Assembly: GCF_900455735.1 (NCBI RefSeq)
Contig: NZ_UAUI01000012.1
Span: forward strand, 55,011 to 119,010
Direction: 5' to 3'
From: Rhodococcus wratislaviensis
GTDB taxonomy: Bacteria > Actinomycetota > Actinomycetes > Mycobacteriales > Mycobacteriaceae
Length of the DNA stretch: 64,000 nucleotides
Positions 32,924 to 43,362 of this stretch are shown one piece after another (positions within the stretch are counted from its first letter, which is position 1; each line of letters opens with the position of its first letter). The position numbers were made by a program, and so were the translations under genes. Below the pieces are notes generated by a model. It saw only the letters and a program-made list of their open reading frames with translations, was not told the origin of the DNA and searched no databases.

Positions 32924-34420
32924 ATGGATCCGAGCCGCATACCGGTGATCGTCGGAGTCGGCGACATCCGCTCCGGCCGCGCAGGCGATCCGGCCGCCCC
33001 GCGTGAACCGCTCGACCTGATCACGGAGGCCGCGCGTGCCGCTCTCGCCGACAGCGGCTCCGCGCACCTCGGCTCCCGGATCGACACAATCCATGCGGTG
33101 AAGACCGTCAGCTGGTCGTACGACGACCTCCCCGGACTGCTGGCCGCCCGGCTGAATCTGCCGTCGCCACGATCGAGCACCTCCCCGATCGGCGGCCACT
33201 GGCCCGCCGCGCTCCTCGACCGCGTCGGTGACGACATCGCCGCGGGCCGGTCGGCAGCAGTGCTCCTCGTCGGCGGTGAGTCGCAGGCGACCATGACGGG
33301 GCTCCGGAAGTCGGGCACCGATCCGGCGTCACTGGGCTGGACGTCGGCGCCGGGCGGTCCTCCCGCCTTCGATCCGGCGGATCTCGGTAGTCCCGCGATG
33401 CAGCGGGCCGGCCTGATCGTTCCGACCCGGGTGTACCCGTTGTTCGAGAACCGGGTGGCGCACGAATCGGGTCTGGGCCCCGACGAGTCTCTGTCGGAGT
33501 CGGCCCGGATGTATTCGGCCTTCTCCGAACTGGCGGCGAAGAACCCGGCGTCGTGGACGTCCGAGGTGTATTCCGCCGAGGAGATCGCCACGGTGAGTCC
33601 GGGCAATCGGATGGTGTGCGAGCCGTACCCGTTGATGCTCAACGCCATGCCGTTCGTCGATCAGGCCGCCGCGGTGCTGGTGTGCTCCCTGGCGGTCGCT
33701 CGGGACCACGGCGTTCCGGACGACCGCACGGTGTACCTGTGGGGCGGCGCGGGAGCCACCGATCCCGTGGACGTACTGAGCCGCAACGGTTTCGGCACGT
33801 CCGCGGCGATGACGGACGCTGTGCACCGGGCACTGTCGCGGGCCTCGATCGACGCCTCGGCGCTCGACATCGTCGACGCGTACAGCTGCTTCCCGGTGGT
33901 GCCGAAGCTACTGGTCCGCACGCTCGGCCTGCCCGCAAGCACCGTGCCGAGCGTGACGGGCGGTCACTCCTTCTTCGGTGGTCCTCTCAACAGTTACACG
34001 CTGCACTCGATCGCCGAGGTCACCCGCCGACTGCGGGAGGGCGCGGGACCGGCCCTGGTCCACGGCAACGGCGGCTATCTGACGTACCAGCACGTCGTGG
34101 TGCTGGCGGGCGCCCCGCATCCGGGCGGCTACGTCGGCGATCCGGAGCCGGCGCAACTCTCGTCGGAGGCGCCGGAACTCGTCACCGGCTACGACGGGCA
34201 AGCCGACATCGTCACCTCCACGGTGGAGTACGGCCGGGACGGCGCCCCGGCGACCGGCTTCGTCGTCGCCCACACCCCCGACGGCAGGCGTCTCGCCGGA
34301 CATACCGGCCCCGAGGAGGCGGTCGCGCTGTCCGCGTTCGCACAGACCCCGGCGCGGTCGGCGATCGGGAGGTCCGTGCACGTCACGGACCGCGACGGAG
34401 TCCTGTCGGTGCGGTTCTGA
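32924..34420 (+). CDS. Thiolase-like protein (acetyl-CoA acetyltransferase family) with extra C-terminal domain
   Basis: The 498-residue protein has the thiolase fold: PVIVGVGDIRSGR at the start, AVLLVGGESQATM, DIVDAYSCFPVVPKLLV and TGGHSFFGGPLNSYTLHSIA. The last 110 residues form a separate OB-like domain common in actinobacterial relatives. At the usual position of the nucleophilic cysteine the sequence reads SPIGGHWPAALL, with no cysteine, so classical thiolysis is doubtful. GAGAGG precedes ATG 32924. Relatives are often linked to lipid or steroid side-chain metabolism; nothing in the context confirms that here. Confidence 0.75.
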   Translation: MDPSRIPVIVGVGDIRSGRAGDPAAPREPLDLITEAARAALADSGSAHLGSRIDTIHAVKTVSWSYDDLPGLLAARLNLPSPRSSTSPIGGHWPAALLDRVGDDIAAGRSAAVLLVGGESQATMTGLRKSGTDPASLGWTSAPGGPPAFDPADLGSPAMQRAGLIVPTRVYPLFENRVAHESGLGPDESLSESARMYSAFSELAAKNPASWTSEVYSAEEIATVSPGNRMVCEPYPLMLNAMPFVDQAAAVLVCSLAVARDHGVPDDRTVYLWGGAGATDPVDVLSRNGFGTSAAMTDAVHRALSRASIDASALDIVDAYSCFPVVPKLLVRTLGLPASTVPSVTGGHSFFGGPLNSYTLHSIAEVTRRLREGAGPALVHGNGGYLTYQHVVVLAGAPHPGGYVGDPEPAQLSSEAPELVTGYDGQADIVTSTVEYGRDGAPATGFVVAHTPDGRRLAGHTGPEEAVALSAFAQTPARSAIGRSVHVTDRDGVLSVRF

Positions 34421-34430
34421 CGGGCCGGCC

Positions 34431-34976
34431 CTACCAGCGCAGTTCGCCCGCCGCGACGTCGTCGGCCAGCGAGCGGACGTAGTCGAGTTCGGCGAGCAGG
34501 ACCGCCCGCCGGTACTCGTCCTCGACGACGAACAGTCGCGGAAGAAACGTCCCGGCCTCGGCGAGGCCGGCGTCGAGCCCGGCCAGTTGCTGTTCGAGCA
34601 CGGTGATCCGCGAACGCAGGGCACCGAGCGCGTCGTCGGAGCCGAGACTCGGCAGGAATGCCAGCGCGGCCGGAAATTCCGGGAACTCGCGGGCCGGCTC
34701 CGCGACCATCCCCCGCAGCCACTGCGTCAACGTCGTCGCGCCCGTTCCGGTGAGCCGGTACGTCGTGCGTTCGGGGCGATTCTCGGCCCGTTCCGTCGAC
34801 TCGACCTCGATCAATCCGTCGCGCAGCAGGCGTTCGATCGTCTGGTACACACTGTTGCGCTGCGCGACGTTGACGACCTCGTCCTTGTGCCGCTCCTTGA
34901 TCAGTTGCTGCATGCGGTAGGCGTGCATCGGCCCTTCCGACAGCATCGACAGCACGGCCATCGCAAGCACGGTCAC
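34431..34976 (-). CDS. PadR-family transcriptional regulator
   Basis: The 181-residue protein has the PadR winged helix at residues 1-80 (LAMAVLSMLSEGPMHAYRMQ, SVYQTIERLLRDGLIEVE, YRLTGTGATTLTQWLRGM) and a C-terminal coiled-coil dimer region (LRSRITVLEQQLAGLDAGLA). The start would be GTG 34976, only 4 bp from the start of the divergent monooxygenase, and has no ribosome-binding site. Local repressors of this kind usually control the divergent gene. The missing intergenic region suggests a deletion at this junction. Confidence 0.75.
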   Translation of the reverse strand: MTVLAMAVLSMLSEGPMHAYRMQQLIKERHKDEVVNVAQRNSVYQTIERLLRDGLIEVESTERAENRPERTTYRLTGTGATTLTQWLRGMVAEPAREFPEFPAALAFLPSLGSDDALGALRSRITVLEQQLAGLDAGLAEAGTFLPRLFVVEDEYRRAVLLAELDYVRSLADDVAAGELRW

Positions 34977-34980
34977 GGCG

Positions 34981-36105
34981 ATGGCCGTGCAACGGGCCGG
35001 CCTCGACCCCGTGGTGTACGAAGCGCACGATCACGGCGCGGACGGCGTGGGCGCATTCCTGACCCTCGCGACCAACGGCCTGGAGGGACTGCACTTACTG
35101 GATCTCGATCGTCAGGTCGCCGGACTCGGGATGGACACCCGCAGAATGCGGATCGTCAGCGGAACCGGGAAACAGCTGGCCGAATTCGACAACGGAGGCC
35201 TCACCTCCTTCGGCACGCCGTCCCAGACGCTGCGCCGCGCCGACCTCTACCGCACCCTGCGCGACGAGGCAGTGCGACGGGGCGTACGCATCGAGTACGG
35301 CAAGCAACTCCGGGACGCCCGCCTGGACGGGGATCGAGTCCACGCCGACTTCACGGACGGCACGACGGCCGAAGGCGATCTGCTCGTCGGGGCCGACGGG
35401 CTCCGGTCGCGCACCCGGTCCGTCCTCGACCCGCACGCACCCGACCCCCGGTATCTCGGCCTCCTCAACACCGGCGGATTCGCGACCGGTCTCGCCCTGG
35501 ACGGCGAACCCGGCGCGGCCCACTTCCTCTTCGGCAAGCGGTGCTTCTTCGGCTATCTCATCCATCCGAGCGGTGACGTCTGGTGGTTCGCCAACCCCGG
35601 GCGCCGCACGGAACCGTCGACCGAGGAACTCGCCTCGATCACGCCGGAGCAGCAGCGCGCCGAACTGACCGAGCTGTTCTCCCGTGACGCCGGACCGGCC
35701 CTGCAGATCATCGACGCCACCGAGCACATCATCCGGAGCTGGAGCACCTACGACCTTCCGACCGTGCCGACGTGGCGCAACGAGCGGATGGTGATCATCG
35801 GGGACGCGGCGCACGCCACGTCACCGTCGTCCGGGCAGGGGGCGTCCATGGCGATCGAGGACGCCGTCGTGCTCGCGCGATGCCTGCGCGAACACCCGGA
35901 CACCGCCGGCGCCCTCGCAGCGTACGAGACCGCCCGCCGCACCCGGGTCGAGCGAATCGTCGCCCAGGGCAAGCGAAACGGCAGCGGCAAGGCACCCGGA
36001 CCCATCGGGCGCGTGATCCGCGACCTGACCCTGCCGACCGTCATGCGGATGGTCGGCCGCCGCGACAGTCTGCGCTGGATGTACGACTACCGGATCGAGT
36101 GGTGA
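34981..36105 (+). CDS. FAD-dependent monooxygenase lacking its N-terminal FAD motif
   Basis: The 374-residue product resembles group A aromatic hydroxylases: the second FAD motif LLVGADGLRSRTRSVL, the third, MVIIGDAAHATSPSSGQGAS then MAIEDAVVLARCL, and PVVYEAHDHGADGVGAFL near the start. The first beta-alpha-beta unit with Gly-x-Gly-x-x-Gly, which should precede MAVQRAGLDP, is absent: the sequence just upstream is antisense to the PadR start and meets an in-frame stop at 34918-34920. There is no ribosome-binding site before ATG 34981. The gene is therefore probably 5'-truncated and its product may not bind FAD normally. The family call is sound. Confidence 0.7.
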   Translation: MAVQRAGLDPVVYEAHDHGADGVGAFLTLATNGLEGLHLLDLDRQVAGLGMDTRRMRIVSGTGKQLAEFDNGGLTSFGTPSQTLRRADLYRTLRDEAVRRGVRIEYGKQLRDARLDGDRVHADFTDGTTAEGDLLVGADGLRSRTRSVLDPHAPDPRYLGLLNTGGFATGLALDGEPGAAHFLFGKRCFFGYLIHPSGDVWWFANPGRRTEPSTEELASITPEQQRAELTELFSRDAGPALQIIDATEHIIRSWSTYDLPTVPTWRNERMVIIGDAAHATSPSSGQGASMAIEDAVVLARCLREHPDTAGALAAYETARRTRVERIVAQGKRNGSGKAPGPIGRVIRDLTLPTVMRMVGRRDSLRWMYDYRIEW

Positions 36106-36118
36106 CCGGGCGGGGTCG

Positions 36119-37903
36119 CTAGTCCAGCTCGGCGGCCAGCTCCATCCACTGTTCCTCGGTGGCTTCCTTCTCCGCGACGACCTGCTTGAGCTCGGTGTCG
36201 AGCTTCTGCAGTCTGTCCGGATCGGTGGCCGCCTCTGCCAGCTTCTCGTGCAGCTTCCGCTCCCGGTCGTCCAGCTTCGCCACCGCACGCTCGAGCCGCG
36301 ACAGTTCCTTGCGCGCGGTGCGTTCGGCGGCCCCGTCCCGCACCTGCTTGGGGGCCGACGCACCGGTGGCCGTCGACGCCACCGACGGTGCGCCGGTGTC
36401 GACCATCTTCGCCCGGCGACGCAGATAGTCCTCGATCCCACCGGGCAGGTTGGTCAGCTTGCCGTCGCCGAACAACGCCCACGTGGAGTCACAGATGCGT
36501 TCGATCAGGTACCGGTCGTGGCTGATGACGACCATCGTGCCCGCCCAGCCGTCGAGGATGTCCTCGAGTTGCTGCAGCGTGTCGATGTCGAGGTCGTTGG
36601 TCGGCTCGTCGAGCAGCAGTACGTTCGGCTCCGACATCAGCACACGGGTCAGCTGCAGCCGCCGCCGCTCGCCACCGGACAGGTCACCGACCGGGGTCCG
36701 CTGCCGGGCCGGCGTGAAGCCCAGCCGTTCGGCGAGCTGCCCGGCCGACACCTCCTTGTCGCCCAACGTGATCCGCTCGGCGACATCCTTGACGGCCTCG
36801 AGCACCCGCATGTTCGTCGGCAGGTCGTCGAGTTCCTGACGGAGCCAGCCGATGTGCACCGTCTGCCCCTGGATGCGCTTGCCCGACGCCGGCGCGATCT
36901 CCCCGGCGAGTGTGCGCAGAAGCGTCGTCTTGCCGGAGCCGTTGACGCCGACCAGACCGACACGCTCCCCCGGCGCCAACCGCCAGGTGAGGTCGTCGAC
37001 GAGCACCCGGCCGTCCGGCGTCTCCAGGCGCGCATCCTCGAGTTCGATGACGACCTTGCCGAGGCGGCGCTGCGCGAACGACGCCAGCGCCACGTTGTCG
37101 CGGGGCGGTGGGACGTCCGCGATCAACGCCTCGGCGGCCTCGATCCGGTACTTGGGCTTGGACGTGCGGGCGGGTGCACCGCGCCGCAGCCAGGCCAATT
37201 CCTTGCGGGCGAGGTTGCGGCGACGTTCCTCGGACGCGTCGGCCTGCCGGGAGCGCTCTGCCCGGGCGAAGATCCAGTCGTTGTATCCGCCCTCGTAGCT
37301 TTCGACCTTGCCGCCCACCACTTCCCACGTGCGGTTGGCCACGGTGTCGAGGAACCACCGGTCGTGGGTCACGACAACGAGCGCGCTGCGCCGGCTGACG
37401 AGATGTTCCGCCAGCCACTGCACACCCTCGACGTCGAGGTGGTTGGTCGGCTCGTCCAGCACCAGCAGATCGAGGTCCTGGACGAGCGCGGCGGCCAGCG
37501 CGACGCGCCGCCGCTCACCACCCGACAGCCCGTCGACCGACACCTCGAGCCCCAGGTTGTCGATCCCGATGCCGGCCAGGATCGACCGGATGCGGGCGTC
37601 GCCCGCCCACTCGTGGTCGGCCACACCGAGCGGTCCGAGCACCACGTCGCCGACGCTCGAGCCGGGTGGCAGGACGCCGCGCTGGGTCACCACCGCCATC
37701 CGCAGGCCGCCGACCCGGCTGACACGTCCGGAATCGGGCGCCTCCACTCCGGCGAGCACCTCGAGCATGGTGGTCTTGCCACCGCCGTTGAGGCCGACGA
37801 CGCCGATGCGTTCGCCTTCCTGCACTCCGAGGGATACCGAATCGAGCAGCGGCTTGATGCCGAAGGACTTCGATACCTGCTCGAGATTGATCAGATTCGC
37901 CAT
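36119..37903 (-). CDS. ABC-F family ATPase (Uup-like)
   Basis: The 594-residue cytoplasmic protein carries two ABC domains and no membrane segments. Walker A motifs are VGLNGGGKTTMLEVL and VGVNGSGKTTLLRTL; signatures are LSGGERRRVALA and LSGGERRRLQLT; Walker B motifs are LLVLDEPTNHLD and VLLLDEPTNDLD. A C-terminal coiled coil (LSRLERAVAKLDDRERKLHE and onward) is the Uup-type tail. ABC-F proteins act on the ribosome or in DNA repair, depending on subgroup. Its start overlaps the ispE stop by one base, so it is co-transcribed with ispE. Confidence 0.9.
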   Translation of the reverse strand: MANLINLEQVSKSFGIKPLLDSVSLGVQEGERIGVVGLNGGGKTTMLEVLAGVEAPDSGRVSRVGGLRMAVVTQRGVLPPGSSVGDVVLGPLGVADHEWAGDARIRSILAGIGIDNLGLEVSVDGLSGGERRRVALAAALVQDLDLLVLDEPTNHLDVEGVQWLAEHLVSRRSALVVVTHDRWFLDTVANRTWEVVGGKVESYEGGYNDWIFARAERSRQADASEERRRNLARKELAWLRRGAPARTSKPKYRIEAAEALIADVPPPRDNVALASFAQRRLGKVVIELEDARLETPDGRVLVDDLTWRLAPGERVGLVGVNGSGKTTLLRTLAGEIAPASGKRIQGQTVHIGWLRQELDDLPTNMRVLEAVKDVAERITLGDKEVSAGQLAERLGFTPARQRTPVGDLSGGERRRLQLTRVLMSEPNVLLLDEPTNDLDIDTLQQLEDILDGWAGTMVVISHDRYLIERICDSTWALFGDGKLTNLPGGIEDYLRRRAKMVDTGAPSVASTATGASAPKQVRDGAAERTARKELSRLERAVAKLDDRERKLHEKLAEAATDPDRLQKLDTELKQVVAEKEATEEQWMELAAELD

Positions 37904-38838
37904 CAGTGCGATCCCTCCGCCGCGTCATTGATTATTCGGGCGCCCGGTACGGGTCCGCTGGCGACTCGCACCGTGCGACACACCCCCGCACCTGCGAGTT
38001 CTGCGCTGACCCGGACCGCGGCATCCGCTTCAGCACATAAAAAAGCACAGGTCGGGCCGGACCCGGACACGATGCCGGCCAATGCGCCCGCCGCGACCCC
38101 GGCACGCAGCGTCCGCCGCAGGCCCGGATTCAGCGACAGCGCCGCCGACTGCAGGTCGTTGCCCAGCAACGGGGCCAGCGTTGCGGCGTCCCCCGTCGTG
38201 AGCGCGTGCATCAGGTCTTCGGGTCCGCCGAGGCGCGGCGGATTCCCGTCGGCACGCAGCCGGTCCAGCTCCCGGAACACGGTCGGTGTGCTCAAGCCGC
38301 CCTTCGCGAGCGCGAGCACCCAGTGGAACGTGCTGCGGGAGAGCACCGGCAGGAGACGCTCGCCGCGTCCCGTCCCGACCGCGGTGCCACCGTGGAGGGA
38401 GAACGGAACGTCGCTGCCGAGCTTCGCGGCAAACCCGTCGAGTTCTTCACGCGACAGGTCGAGTTGCCACAGCGCGTTGAGCCCGACCAGCGTCGCCGCG
38501 GCGTCCGCGCTGCCACCGGCCATACCCCCGGCCACCGGGATGCCCTTGTCGATGGCGATCTCGACGTCCGGGCGCCGCCCCGACTCGGCCGCGAGCATCT
38601 CGGCGGCCTGCCACACGAGGTTGCCGCTGTCGGTGGGTACGACGCGGGCGTCCTCGCCGCGGACCGTCACCGACAGCGTCTCCGCGGGGACCACGGACAC
38701 CGTGTCGCTGAGCGAGAGAGCCTGGAACACCGTGTTCAGCTCGTGATAGCCGTCGTCGCGCAGGTCCCCGACGGCCAGATGCAGATTGACCTTGGACGGG
38801 GCCCTGACTACGACGGGGCGAGGAACGACGGAAAGCAC
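37903..38838 (-). CDS. ispE: 4-diphosphocytidyl-2-C-methyl-D-erythritol kinase
   Basis: The 311-residue GHMP kinase phosphorylates CDP-methylerythritol in the MEP isoprenoid pathway. It has [24 protein letters not shown] ([14 protein letters not shown] then [10 protein letters not shown]), the ATP loop [17 protein letters not shown] and [10 protein letters not shown]. The gene normally follows rsmA directly in this order; here urease and other genes lie between them. Its stop overlaps the ABC-F start. The nearest upstream gene, ureD, ends 73 bp before it on the same strand, so read-through from the urease operon is possible. Confidence 0.93.
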   Translation of the reverse strand: MLSVVPRPVVVRAPSKVNLHLAVGDLRDDGYHELNTVFQALSLSDTVSVVPAETLSVTVRGEDARVVPTDSGNLVWQAAEMLAAESGRRPDVEIAIDKGIPVAGGMAGGSADAAATLVGLNALWQLDLSREELDGFAAKLGSDVPFSLHGGTAVGTGRGERLLPVLSRSTFHWVLALAKGGLSTPTVFRELDRLRADGNPPRLGGPEDLMHALTTGDAATLAPLLGNDLQSAALSLNPGLRRTLRAGVAAGALAGIVSGSGPTCAFLCAEADAAVRVSAELAGAGVCRTVRVASGPVPGARIINDAAEGSH

Positions 38839-38911
38839 AAGGGTAGAGCTTAGGCGCTCCCGGTACGGGTGCGGAAATGCGCACCATCACGCACTTTGCC
38901 GCTCACCTGCG

Positions 38912-39565
38912 TCACAGGTGCGGGCCGAGCCGGGTGGTGAGGCTGCCGCCGCGCGCCAGGGGCAGACGGCTCCGCGCCGACCGGATGTCGCCCGTGACGT
39001 CCGCGGGCCGATCGTCCGGGTACCGCAGTTCACTCGTGACGGCCGCCGGGCCGTCCAGGACGTCGTGCGACACGGTGCCGACGCCGAGTTCCAGCTGGTG
39101 CCGGAGCAGCGGCAGGGCGCCGAGATCGGCGTTCGTGACCCCGACCCAGCGTCCCGTCGTCTCCCCTGCCCGCCCGATCTGCACCCGCTCACGCAACAAC
39201 AGGGTGGACGACTCGGCGAGGTTCACCGTCGTCTCGACGCGATGCTCCGCGCCGCCCGCGATCACCGTGGGTTCGAGCGCGCAGTCGAGCACGGCGTCGT
39301 CCTCGACCTCCACCGACCACTGCGCCGTGGACAGCACACGACCCCGGCCGGGCAGGGCAAGGGACGCCGCGACGCTGCGCAGCGTCAGCCGGGCACCCGG
39401 CAGCACCCGGACGGTGACGTCCCAGTGGTCGCCGCCGAGCGGGGTCGCGGCGGTGCCGATCACGTGGACCGTGTCGCGGCCGGTGATCCGCGCCGCCAAT
39501 CCCCCGACCGCGGAGATCCGCGGACTGCGGTCGGGGGACGCGACGATCGTCAGTTCGGTGCGCAC
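38912..39565 (-). CDS. ureD: Urease accessory protein UreD
   Basis: The 217-residue chaperone binds apo-urease for nickel loading. It is recognisable by GARLTLRSVAASLALPGRG, the long beta-rich middle, LLLRERVQIGRAGE and WVGVTNADLG. The length is somewhat short for UreD, common in actinobacteria. GTG 39565 overlaps the ureG stop (TAGTG). Last gene of ureABCFGD. Confidence 0.85.
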   Translation of the reverse strand: MRTELTIVASPDRSPRISAVGGLAARITGRDTVHVIGTAATPLGGDHWDVTVRVLPGARLTLRSVAASLALPGRGRVLSTAQWSVEVEDDAVLDCALEPTVIAGGAEHRVETTVNLAESSTLLLRERVQIGRAGETTGRWVGVTNADLGALPLLRHQLELGVGTVSHDVLDGPAAVTSELRYPDDRPADVTGDIRSARSRLPLARGGSLTTRLGPHL

Positions 39566-40254
39566 TACTGGTGCACGTCGGCGAGGGTGCGCACCTGCTC
39601 GCGCACCCACTCCAGAGCCGGTCCGGACGACGGGTCCTCCGTCAACGAGATCAGCGCCGTGGGCCTCCCCTCGCGGACCTGCTCGGCGTCGCGGCGCATC
39701 ACCCCGAGGTCGGCTCCGACCATGGGGGCGAGGTCGGTCTTGTTGATCACGAGGAGATCCGAGAACGTCACACCGGGACCGCCCTTGCGGGGAACCTTGT
39801 CACCACCCGCGACGTCGACGACGAAGATCTGCACATCGATCAGGCCCGAGGAGAACGTCGCGGTGAGGTTGTCGCCGCCCGACTCCACCAGGATCAGGTC
39901 GAGCGGCGGGTTGGCCGCGATCAGGTCGTCGATGGCGTCGAGGTTGGCGGTGATGTCGTCGCGGATCGCCGTATGGGGGCAGCCACCGGTCTGCACAGCG
40001 GCGATGCGCTCGTCCGGCAGCACGGCGTGGCGGCGCAGGAAGTCCGCGTCCTCGGTGGTGTAGATGTCGTTGGTGAGCACGGCCAGCGACAACTCCTCGC
40101 GCAGTTGCCTGCACAGCGCGGCGACGAGCGCCGTCTTGCCCGATCCGACGGGCCCGCCGATCCCGATCCGGACCGGCTCCCCCGCCACCCGGACCCGCCG
40201 GGGACGGTCGTGCTGGTGGTCGTGGGGTTCACCATCGATGAAATGCGGTGGCAT
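39565..40254 (-). CDS. ureG: Urease accessory GTPase UreG
   Basis: The 229-residue SIMIBI GTPase delivers nickel to urease. It has a His-rich N-terminus ([10 protein letters not shown]) able to bind metal, the P-loop [44 protein letters not shown] with the conserved Cys-Pro-His, [13 protein letters not shown] and [15 protein letters not shown] precedes ATG 40254. The His-rich tail may partly replace the absent UreE. Confidence 0.93.
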   Translation of the reverse strand: MPPHFIDGEPHDHQHDRPRRVRVAGEPVRIGIGGPVGSGKTALVAALCRQLREELSLAVLTNDIYTTEDADFLRRHAVLPDERIAAVQTGGCPHTAIRDDITANLDAIDDLIAANPPLDLILVESGGDNLTATFSSGLIDVQIFVVDVAGGDKVPRKGGPGVTFSDLLVINKTDLAPMVGADLGVMRRDAEQVREGRPTALISLTEDPSSGPALEWVREQVRTLADVHQ

Positions 40255-40288
40255 GGTTGATCTCTCCTTACTGGGGTACAGCTGAGTG

Positions 40289-40921
40289 TCACGACACGAA
40301 CAGGGGGCGATCCCGTAGAACGTGCCGCTCGGCGACGACATCCATGAAGGGGTCGGACACGCTCGACAGTCCGGTCACGCACTGGTCGGCGACGTCGTCG
40401 CACAGGTCGGACAGTGCGAACGTGCACGCGGCGACTTGCGCGGGGTCGAGAGCGAGCAGACGCTGCGCGGCGATCGCGGACCCGGTCATGGTGGTGTAGA
40501 CGACGACCAGCGCGGCCTCGCGGGGCCCGACCGCCGTGACGGATCCGACCACCCCGGAGATCACGGGCAGGTGCGGACGCATCCCGACCGGCGACCAGTC
40601 GTGCTCCGGCCACGTGGTGCGGGCCAGCCGCAGCAGACCTCTCCCCTGCGCCCGCGACGACGACCGCGCCGCCGGGGACGGGGTTCGCGCATCCATCTCG
40701 GCGTCGGCGCGTTCGGCGGTGAGACGGCCGGCGCACACCGCCGCGGTGATCGATCCCCCGACGAGCCCGGCGGTCCGGATCCGTCGCCGCAGGAACGCCT
40801 CCATCGTGGCGACGTCGCGGACGACACCGCTGGCGACGGCCTCCTCGATGCCGCCCGAATGCACGTGACCGCCCGTGGGCAGCCTCGAGTCGGCGAGGGA
40901 CATCAGGTGAGCGAGGCGCAT
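40289..40921 (-). CDS. ureF: Urease accessory protein UreF
   Basis: The 210-residue all-helical protein bridges UreD and UreG in the activation complex. [23 protein letters not shown], given as [13 protein letters not shown] then [10 protein letters not shown], is the family start, and [21 protein letters not shown] ends it, again in parts [11 protein letters not shown] and [11 protein letters not shown] 40921 overlaps the ureC stop by one base. Frame extensions upstream lie inside ureC. Confidence 0.88.
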   Translation of the reverse strand: MRLAHLMSLADSRLPTGGHVHSGGIEEAVASGVVRDVATMEAFLRRRIRTAGLVGGSITAAVCAGRLTAERADAEMDARTPSPAARSSSRAQGRGLLRLARTTWPEHDWSPVGMRPHLPVISGVVGSVTAVGPREAALVVVYTTMTGSAIAAQRLLALDPAQVAACTFALSDLCDDVADQCVTGLSSVSDPFMDVVAERHVLRDRPLFVS

Positions 40922-42642
40922 CAGAACAGGAAATATCGCTGGGCCATCGGCAGTTCCGCCGCCGGCTGCTCTTCCCACACGTCGCCGTCGATGCGGACCG
41001 TGAACGTGTCCGGGTCCACCTCGATCCGCGGCTGCGCGTCGTTGCGGGGCATGTCTGCCTTGCCCCGCGACCGCACGTTCGCGACCGGCACCAGCCGACG
41101 GCTCAGGTCGAGCCGATCCGCCAGTCCGTCCTCGAGCGCGTGCGGTGCGACGAAGTGCACGGACGTGGCGGCCGCCGCTTTGGGCGCCGCCCCGAACATC
41201 GGGCGCGGAAGCACCGGTTGCGGAGTCGGTATGGACGCGTTGGCATCTCCCATCGCAGCCCACGCGATCATCCCGCCCTTGATCACCGCGTGCGGCCGGA
41301 CACCGAAGAACGCCGGATCCCACAGCACCAGGTCGGCGAGCTTGCCGACCTCGACCGATCCGATCTCGTCCTCCAACCCGTGCGCGACGGCGGGGCAGAT
41401 CGTGTACTTCGCCACGTAACGCTGGACGCGCTGGTTGTCGGCGCCGTTGTCGCCTGCCAGGAAACCCCGTCGGCGCTTCATCACGTGCGCCGTCTGCCAC
41501 GTGCGCAACACGACCTCGCCGATGCGTCCCATCGCCTGCGAGTCGCTGCCGATCATGGAGATGGCGCCGAGGTCGTGGAGCAGATCCTCCGCCGCGATGG
41601 TGGACGGCCGGATGCGGCTTTCCGCGAACGCCAGGTCCTCCGGGATCTTCGGGCTCAGGTGATGGCACACCATGAGCATGTCGAGGTGCTCGTCGAGCGT
41701 GTTGACCGTGTGCGGGCGGGTCGGGTTGGTCGAACTCGGCAGGACGTTCGCGTGCGCGGCCACCGTGATGATGTCCGGCGCGTGGCCGCCGCCCGCCCCC
41801 TCCGTGTGATAGGCGTGGATCGCCCGGCCGGCGATGGCCGCGAGAGTGTCCTCGACGAAGCCTGCCTCGTTCAACGTGTCCGAGTGGAGGGCCACCTGCA
41901 CTCCCGCAGCGTCCGCGACGGTGAGGCACGCGTCGATGGCCGCCGGAGTCGAACCCCAGTCCTCGTGCAGCTTGAACCCGGAGACGCCGCCGCGCAACTG
42001 CTCCCACATCGACTCGGAGCTGACCGTGTTGCCCTTGCCGAGCAGGGCGATGTTCATCGGCCAGCCGTCGAGTGCCTCCAGCATCCGGGCGGTGTGCCAC
42101 GAACCGGGGGTGACGGTGGTGGCCTTGCTGCCCTCGGCGGGGCCGGTGCCGCCGCCGATCATCGTCGTGATGCCGCCGCCCAGCGCCTCGTCCATGATCT
42201 GCGGGCAGATGAAGTGCACGTGGCAGTCGATACCACCGGCAGTGAGGATCTTGCCGTTGCCGGCGATGATCTCGGTGGACGGACCCACCACCAGATCGGG
42301 GTGGACCCCCGACATCGTGTCAGGATTGCCCGCCTTGCCGAGCGCGACGATACGTCCGTCCCGAATACCGACGTCCGCCTTGATGATTCCCCAGTGATCG
42401 ACGACCACCACGCCGGTGATCACCGTGTCGGGCGCACCCTCGGCGCGGGTCGCGCGCCCCTGACCCATGGACTCGCGCAACACTTTTCCGCCACCGAACA
42501 CGGCTTCGTCGCCGGCCAGTCCCGGACCGCCGCTGCGGTCCTCGGTGATCTCGATCAGAAGGTCGGTGTCGGCGAGCCGGATGCGATCACCGGTCGTGGG
42601 ACCGAACAGCTCGGCGTAGCGTGCGCGGCTGAGTTCGGTCAT
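40921..42642 (-). CDS. ureC: Urease alpha subunit
   Basis: The 573-residue catalytic subunit hydrolyses urea to ammonia and carbamate at a dinickel centre. Ligands visible include His141 and His143 (GGIDCHVHF), the carbamylated Lys224 ([10 protein letters not shown]) and [18 protein letters not shown] with the metal Asp. The mobile flap is [20 protein letters not shown], holding the catalytic His. Length is normal. ATG 42642 overlaps the ureB stop by 4 bp. Confidence 0.96.
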   Translation of the reverse strand: MTELSRARYAELFGPTTGDRIRLADTDLLIEITEDRSGGPGLAGDEAVFGGGKVLRESMGQGRATRAEGAPDTVITGVVVVDHWGIIKADVGIRDGRIVALGKAGNPDTMSGVHPDLVVGPSTEIIAGNGKILTAGGIDCHVHFICPQIMDEALGGGITTMIGGGTGPAEGSKATTVTPGSWHTARMLEALDGWPMNIALLGKGNTVSSESMWEQLRGGVSGFKLHEDWGSTPAAIDACLTVADAAGVQVALHSDTLNEAGFVEDTLAAIAGRAIHAYHTEGAGGGHAPDIITVAAHANVLPSSTNPTRPHTVNTLDEHLDMLMVCHHLSPKIPEDLAFAESRIRPSTIAAEDLLHDLGAISMIGSDSQAMGRIGEVVLRTWQTAHVMKRRRGFLAGDNGADNQRVQRYVAKYTICPAVAHGLEDEIGSVEVGKLADLVLWDPAFFGVRPHAVIKGGMIAWAAMGDANASIPTPQPVLPRPMFGAAPKAAAATSVHFVAPHALEDGLADRLDLSRRLVPVANVRSRGKADMPRNDAQPRIEVDPDTFTVRIDGDVWEEQPAAELPMAQRYFLF

Positions 42643-42959
42643 GGCGCGTCCAGCTTTCCGGGAGGAGTGAGGCTCAGCCCGTGCACTTCACGGGTCCCGC
42701 GCAGGGGAACGAGTGAAATCGTCTGCGCGATACCCGGTTCGAAACGCACCGCGGTGCCGGCGGGAATGTCCAGCCGCAGCCCGTGGGCGGCGGAACGGTC
42801 GAACTGCAGGGCGTGGTTGGCCTGCGGAAAATGAACGTGGCTCCCGACCTGGACCGGACGGTCACCGGTGTTGACCACCTCGAGTTCGGTGCGGGGAGAA
42901 CCCTCGTTGAGCTCGATCACGCCCTCGGCGCACACGACTTCACCTGGAATCACGGTCAC
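42639..42959 (-). CDS. ureB: Urease beta subunit
   Basis: The 106-residue structural subunit has [52 protein letters not shown] and the end [12 protein letters not shown]. The start is GTG 42959, two bases after the ureA stop; a longer frame reaching 43349 only overlaps ureA. Confidence 0.93.
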   Translation of the reverse strand: MTVIPGEVVCAEGVIELNEGSPRTELEVVNTGDRPVQVGSHVHFPQANHALQFDRSAAHGLRLDIPAGTAVRFEPGIAQTISLVPLRGTREVHGLSLTPPGKLDAP

Positions 42960-42961
42960 CC

Positions 42962-43264
42962 CTACGCAATCGGATCGTGGACGGTGACGAGCTTGGTTCC
43001 GTCCGGGAACGTGGCCTCCACCTGCACGTCGTGCAGCATCTCCGGGACGCCTTCCATCACGTCGGACCGGGTGAGCACCTCGCGACCGGACACCATCAGG
43101 TCCGCCACCGACCGGCCGTCGCGGGCCCCCTCGAGGATGTGATCCGTGATGAGGGCCACCGCCTCCGGGTGGTTCAACACGAGACCGCGCTGCCGGCGCC
43201 TGCGCGCGAGTTCCGCGGCGTAGCTCAGGAGCAGACGCTCCTGCTCGTGGGGCGACAAGCGCAT
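42962..43264 (-). CDS. ureA: Urease gamma subunit
   Basis: The 100-residue subunit is of normal length: [71 protein letters not shown] and the end [17 protein letters not shown] lies just before ATG 43264, which rules out the upstream extension. It opens the ureABCFGD operon, divergent from dctA. Confidence 0.95.
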   Translation of the reverse strand: MRLSPHEQERLLLSYAAELARRRRQRGLVLNHPEAVALITDHILEGARDGRSVADLMVSGREVLTRSDVMEGVPEMLHDVQVEATFPDGTKLVTVHDPIA

Positions 43265-43362
43265 GTGTCCTCCTGCGGTCGGTGCGTCGCAATACTGCCA
43301 CGAACTGCAGTGTGGCACCGCCCACGCCCGGAACGACCGCCGTTCTCACCGCGGAAACATTC

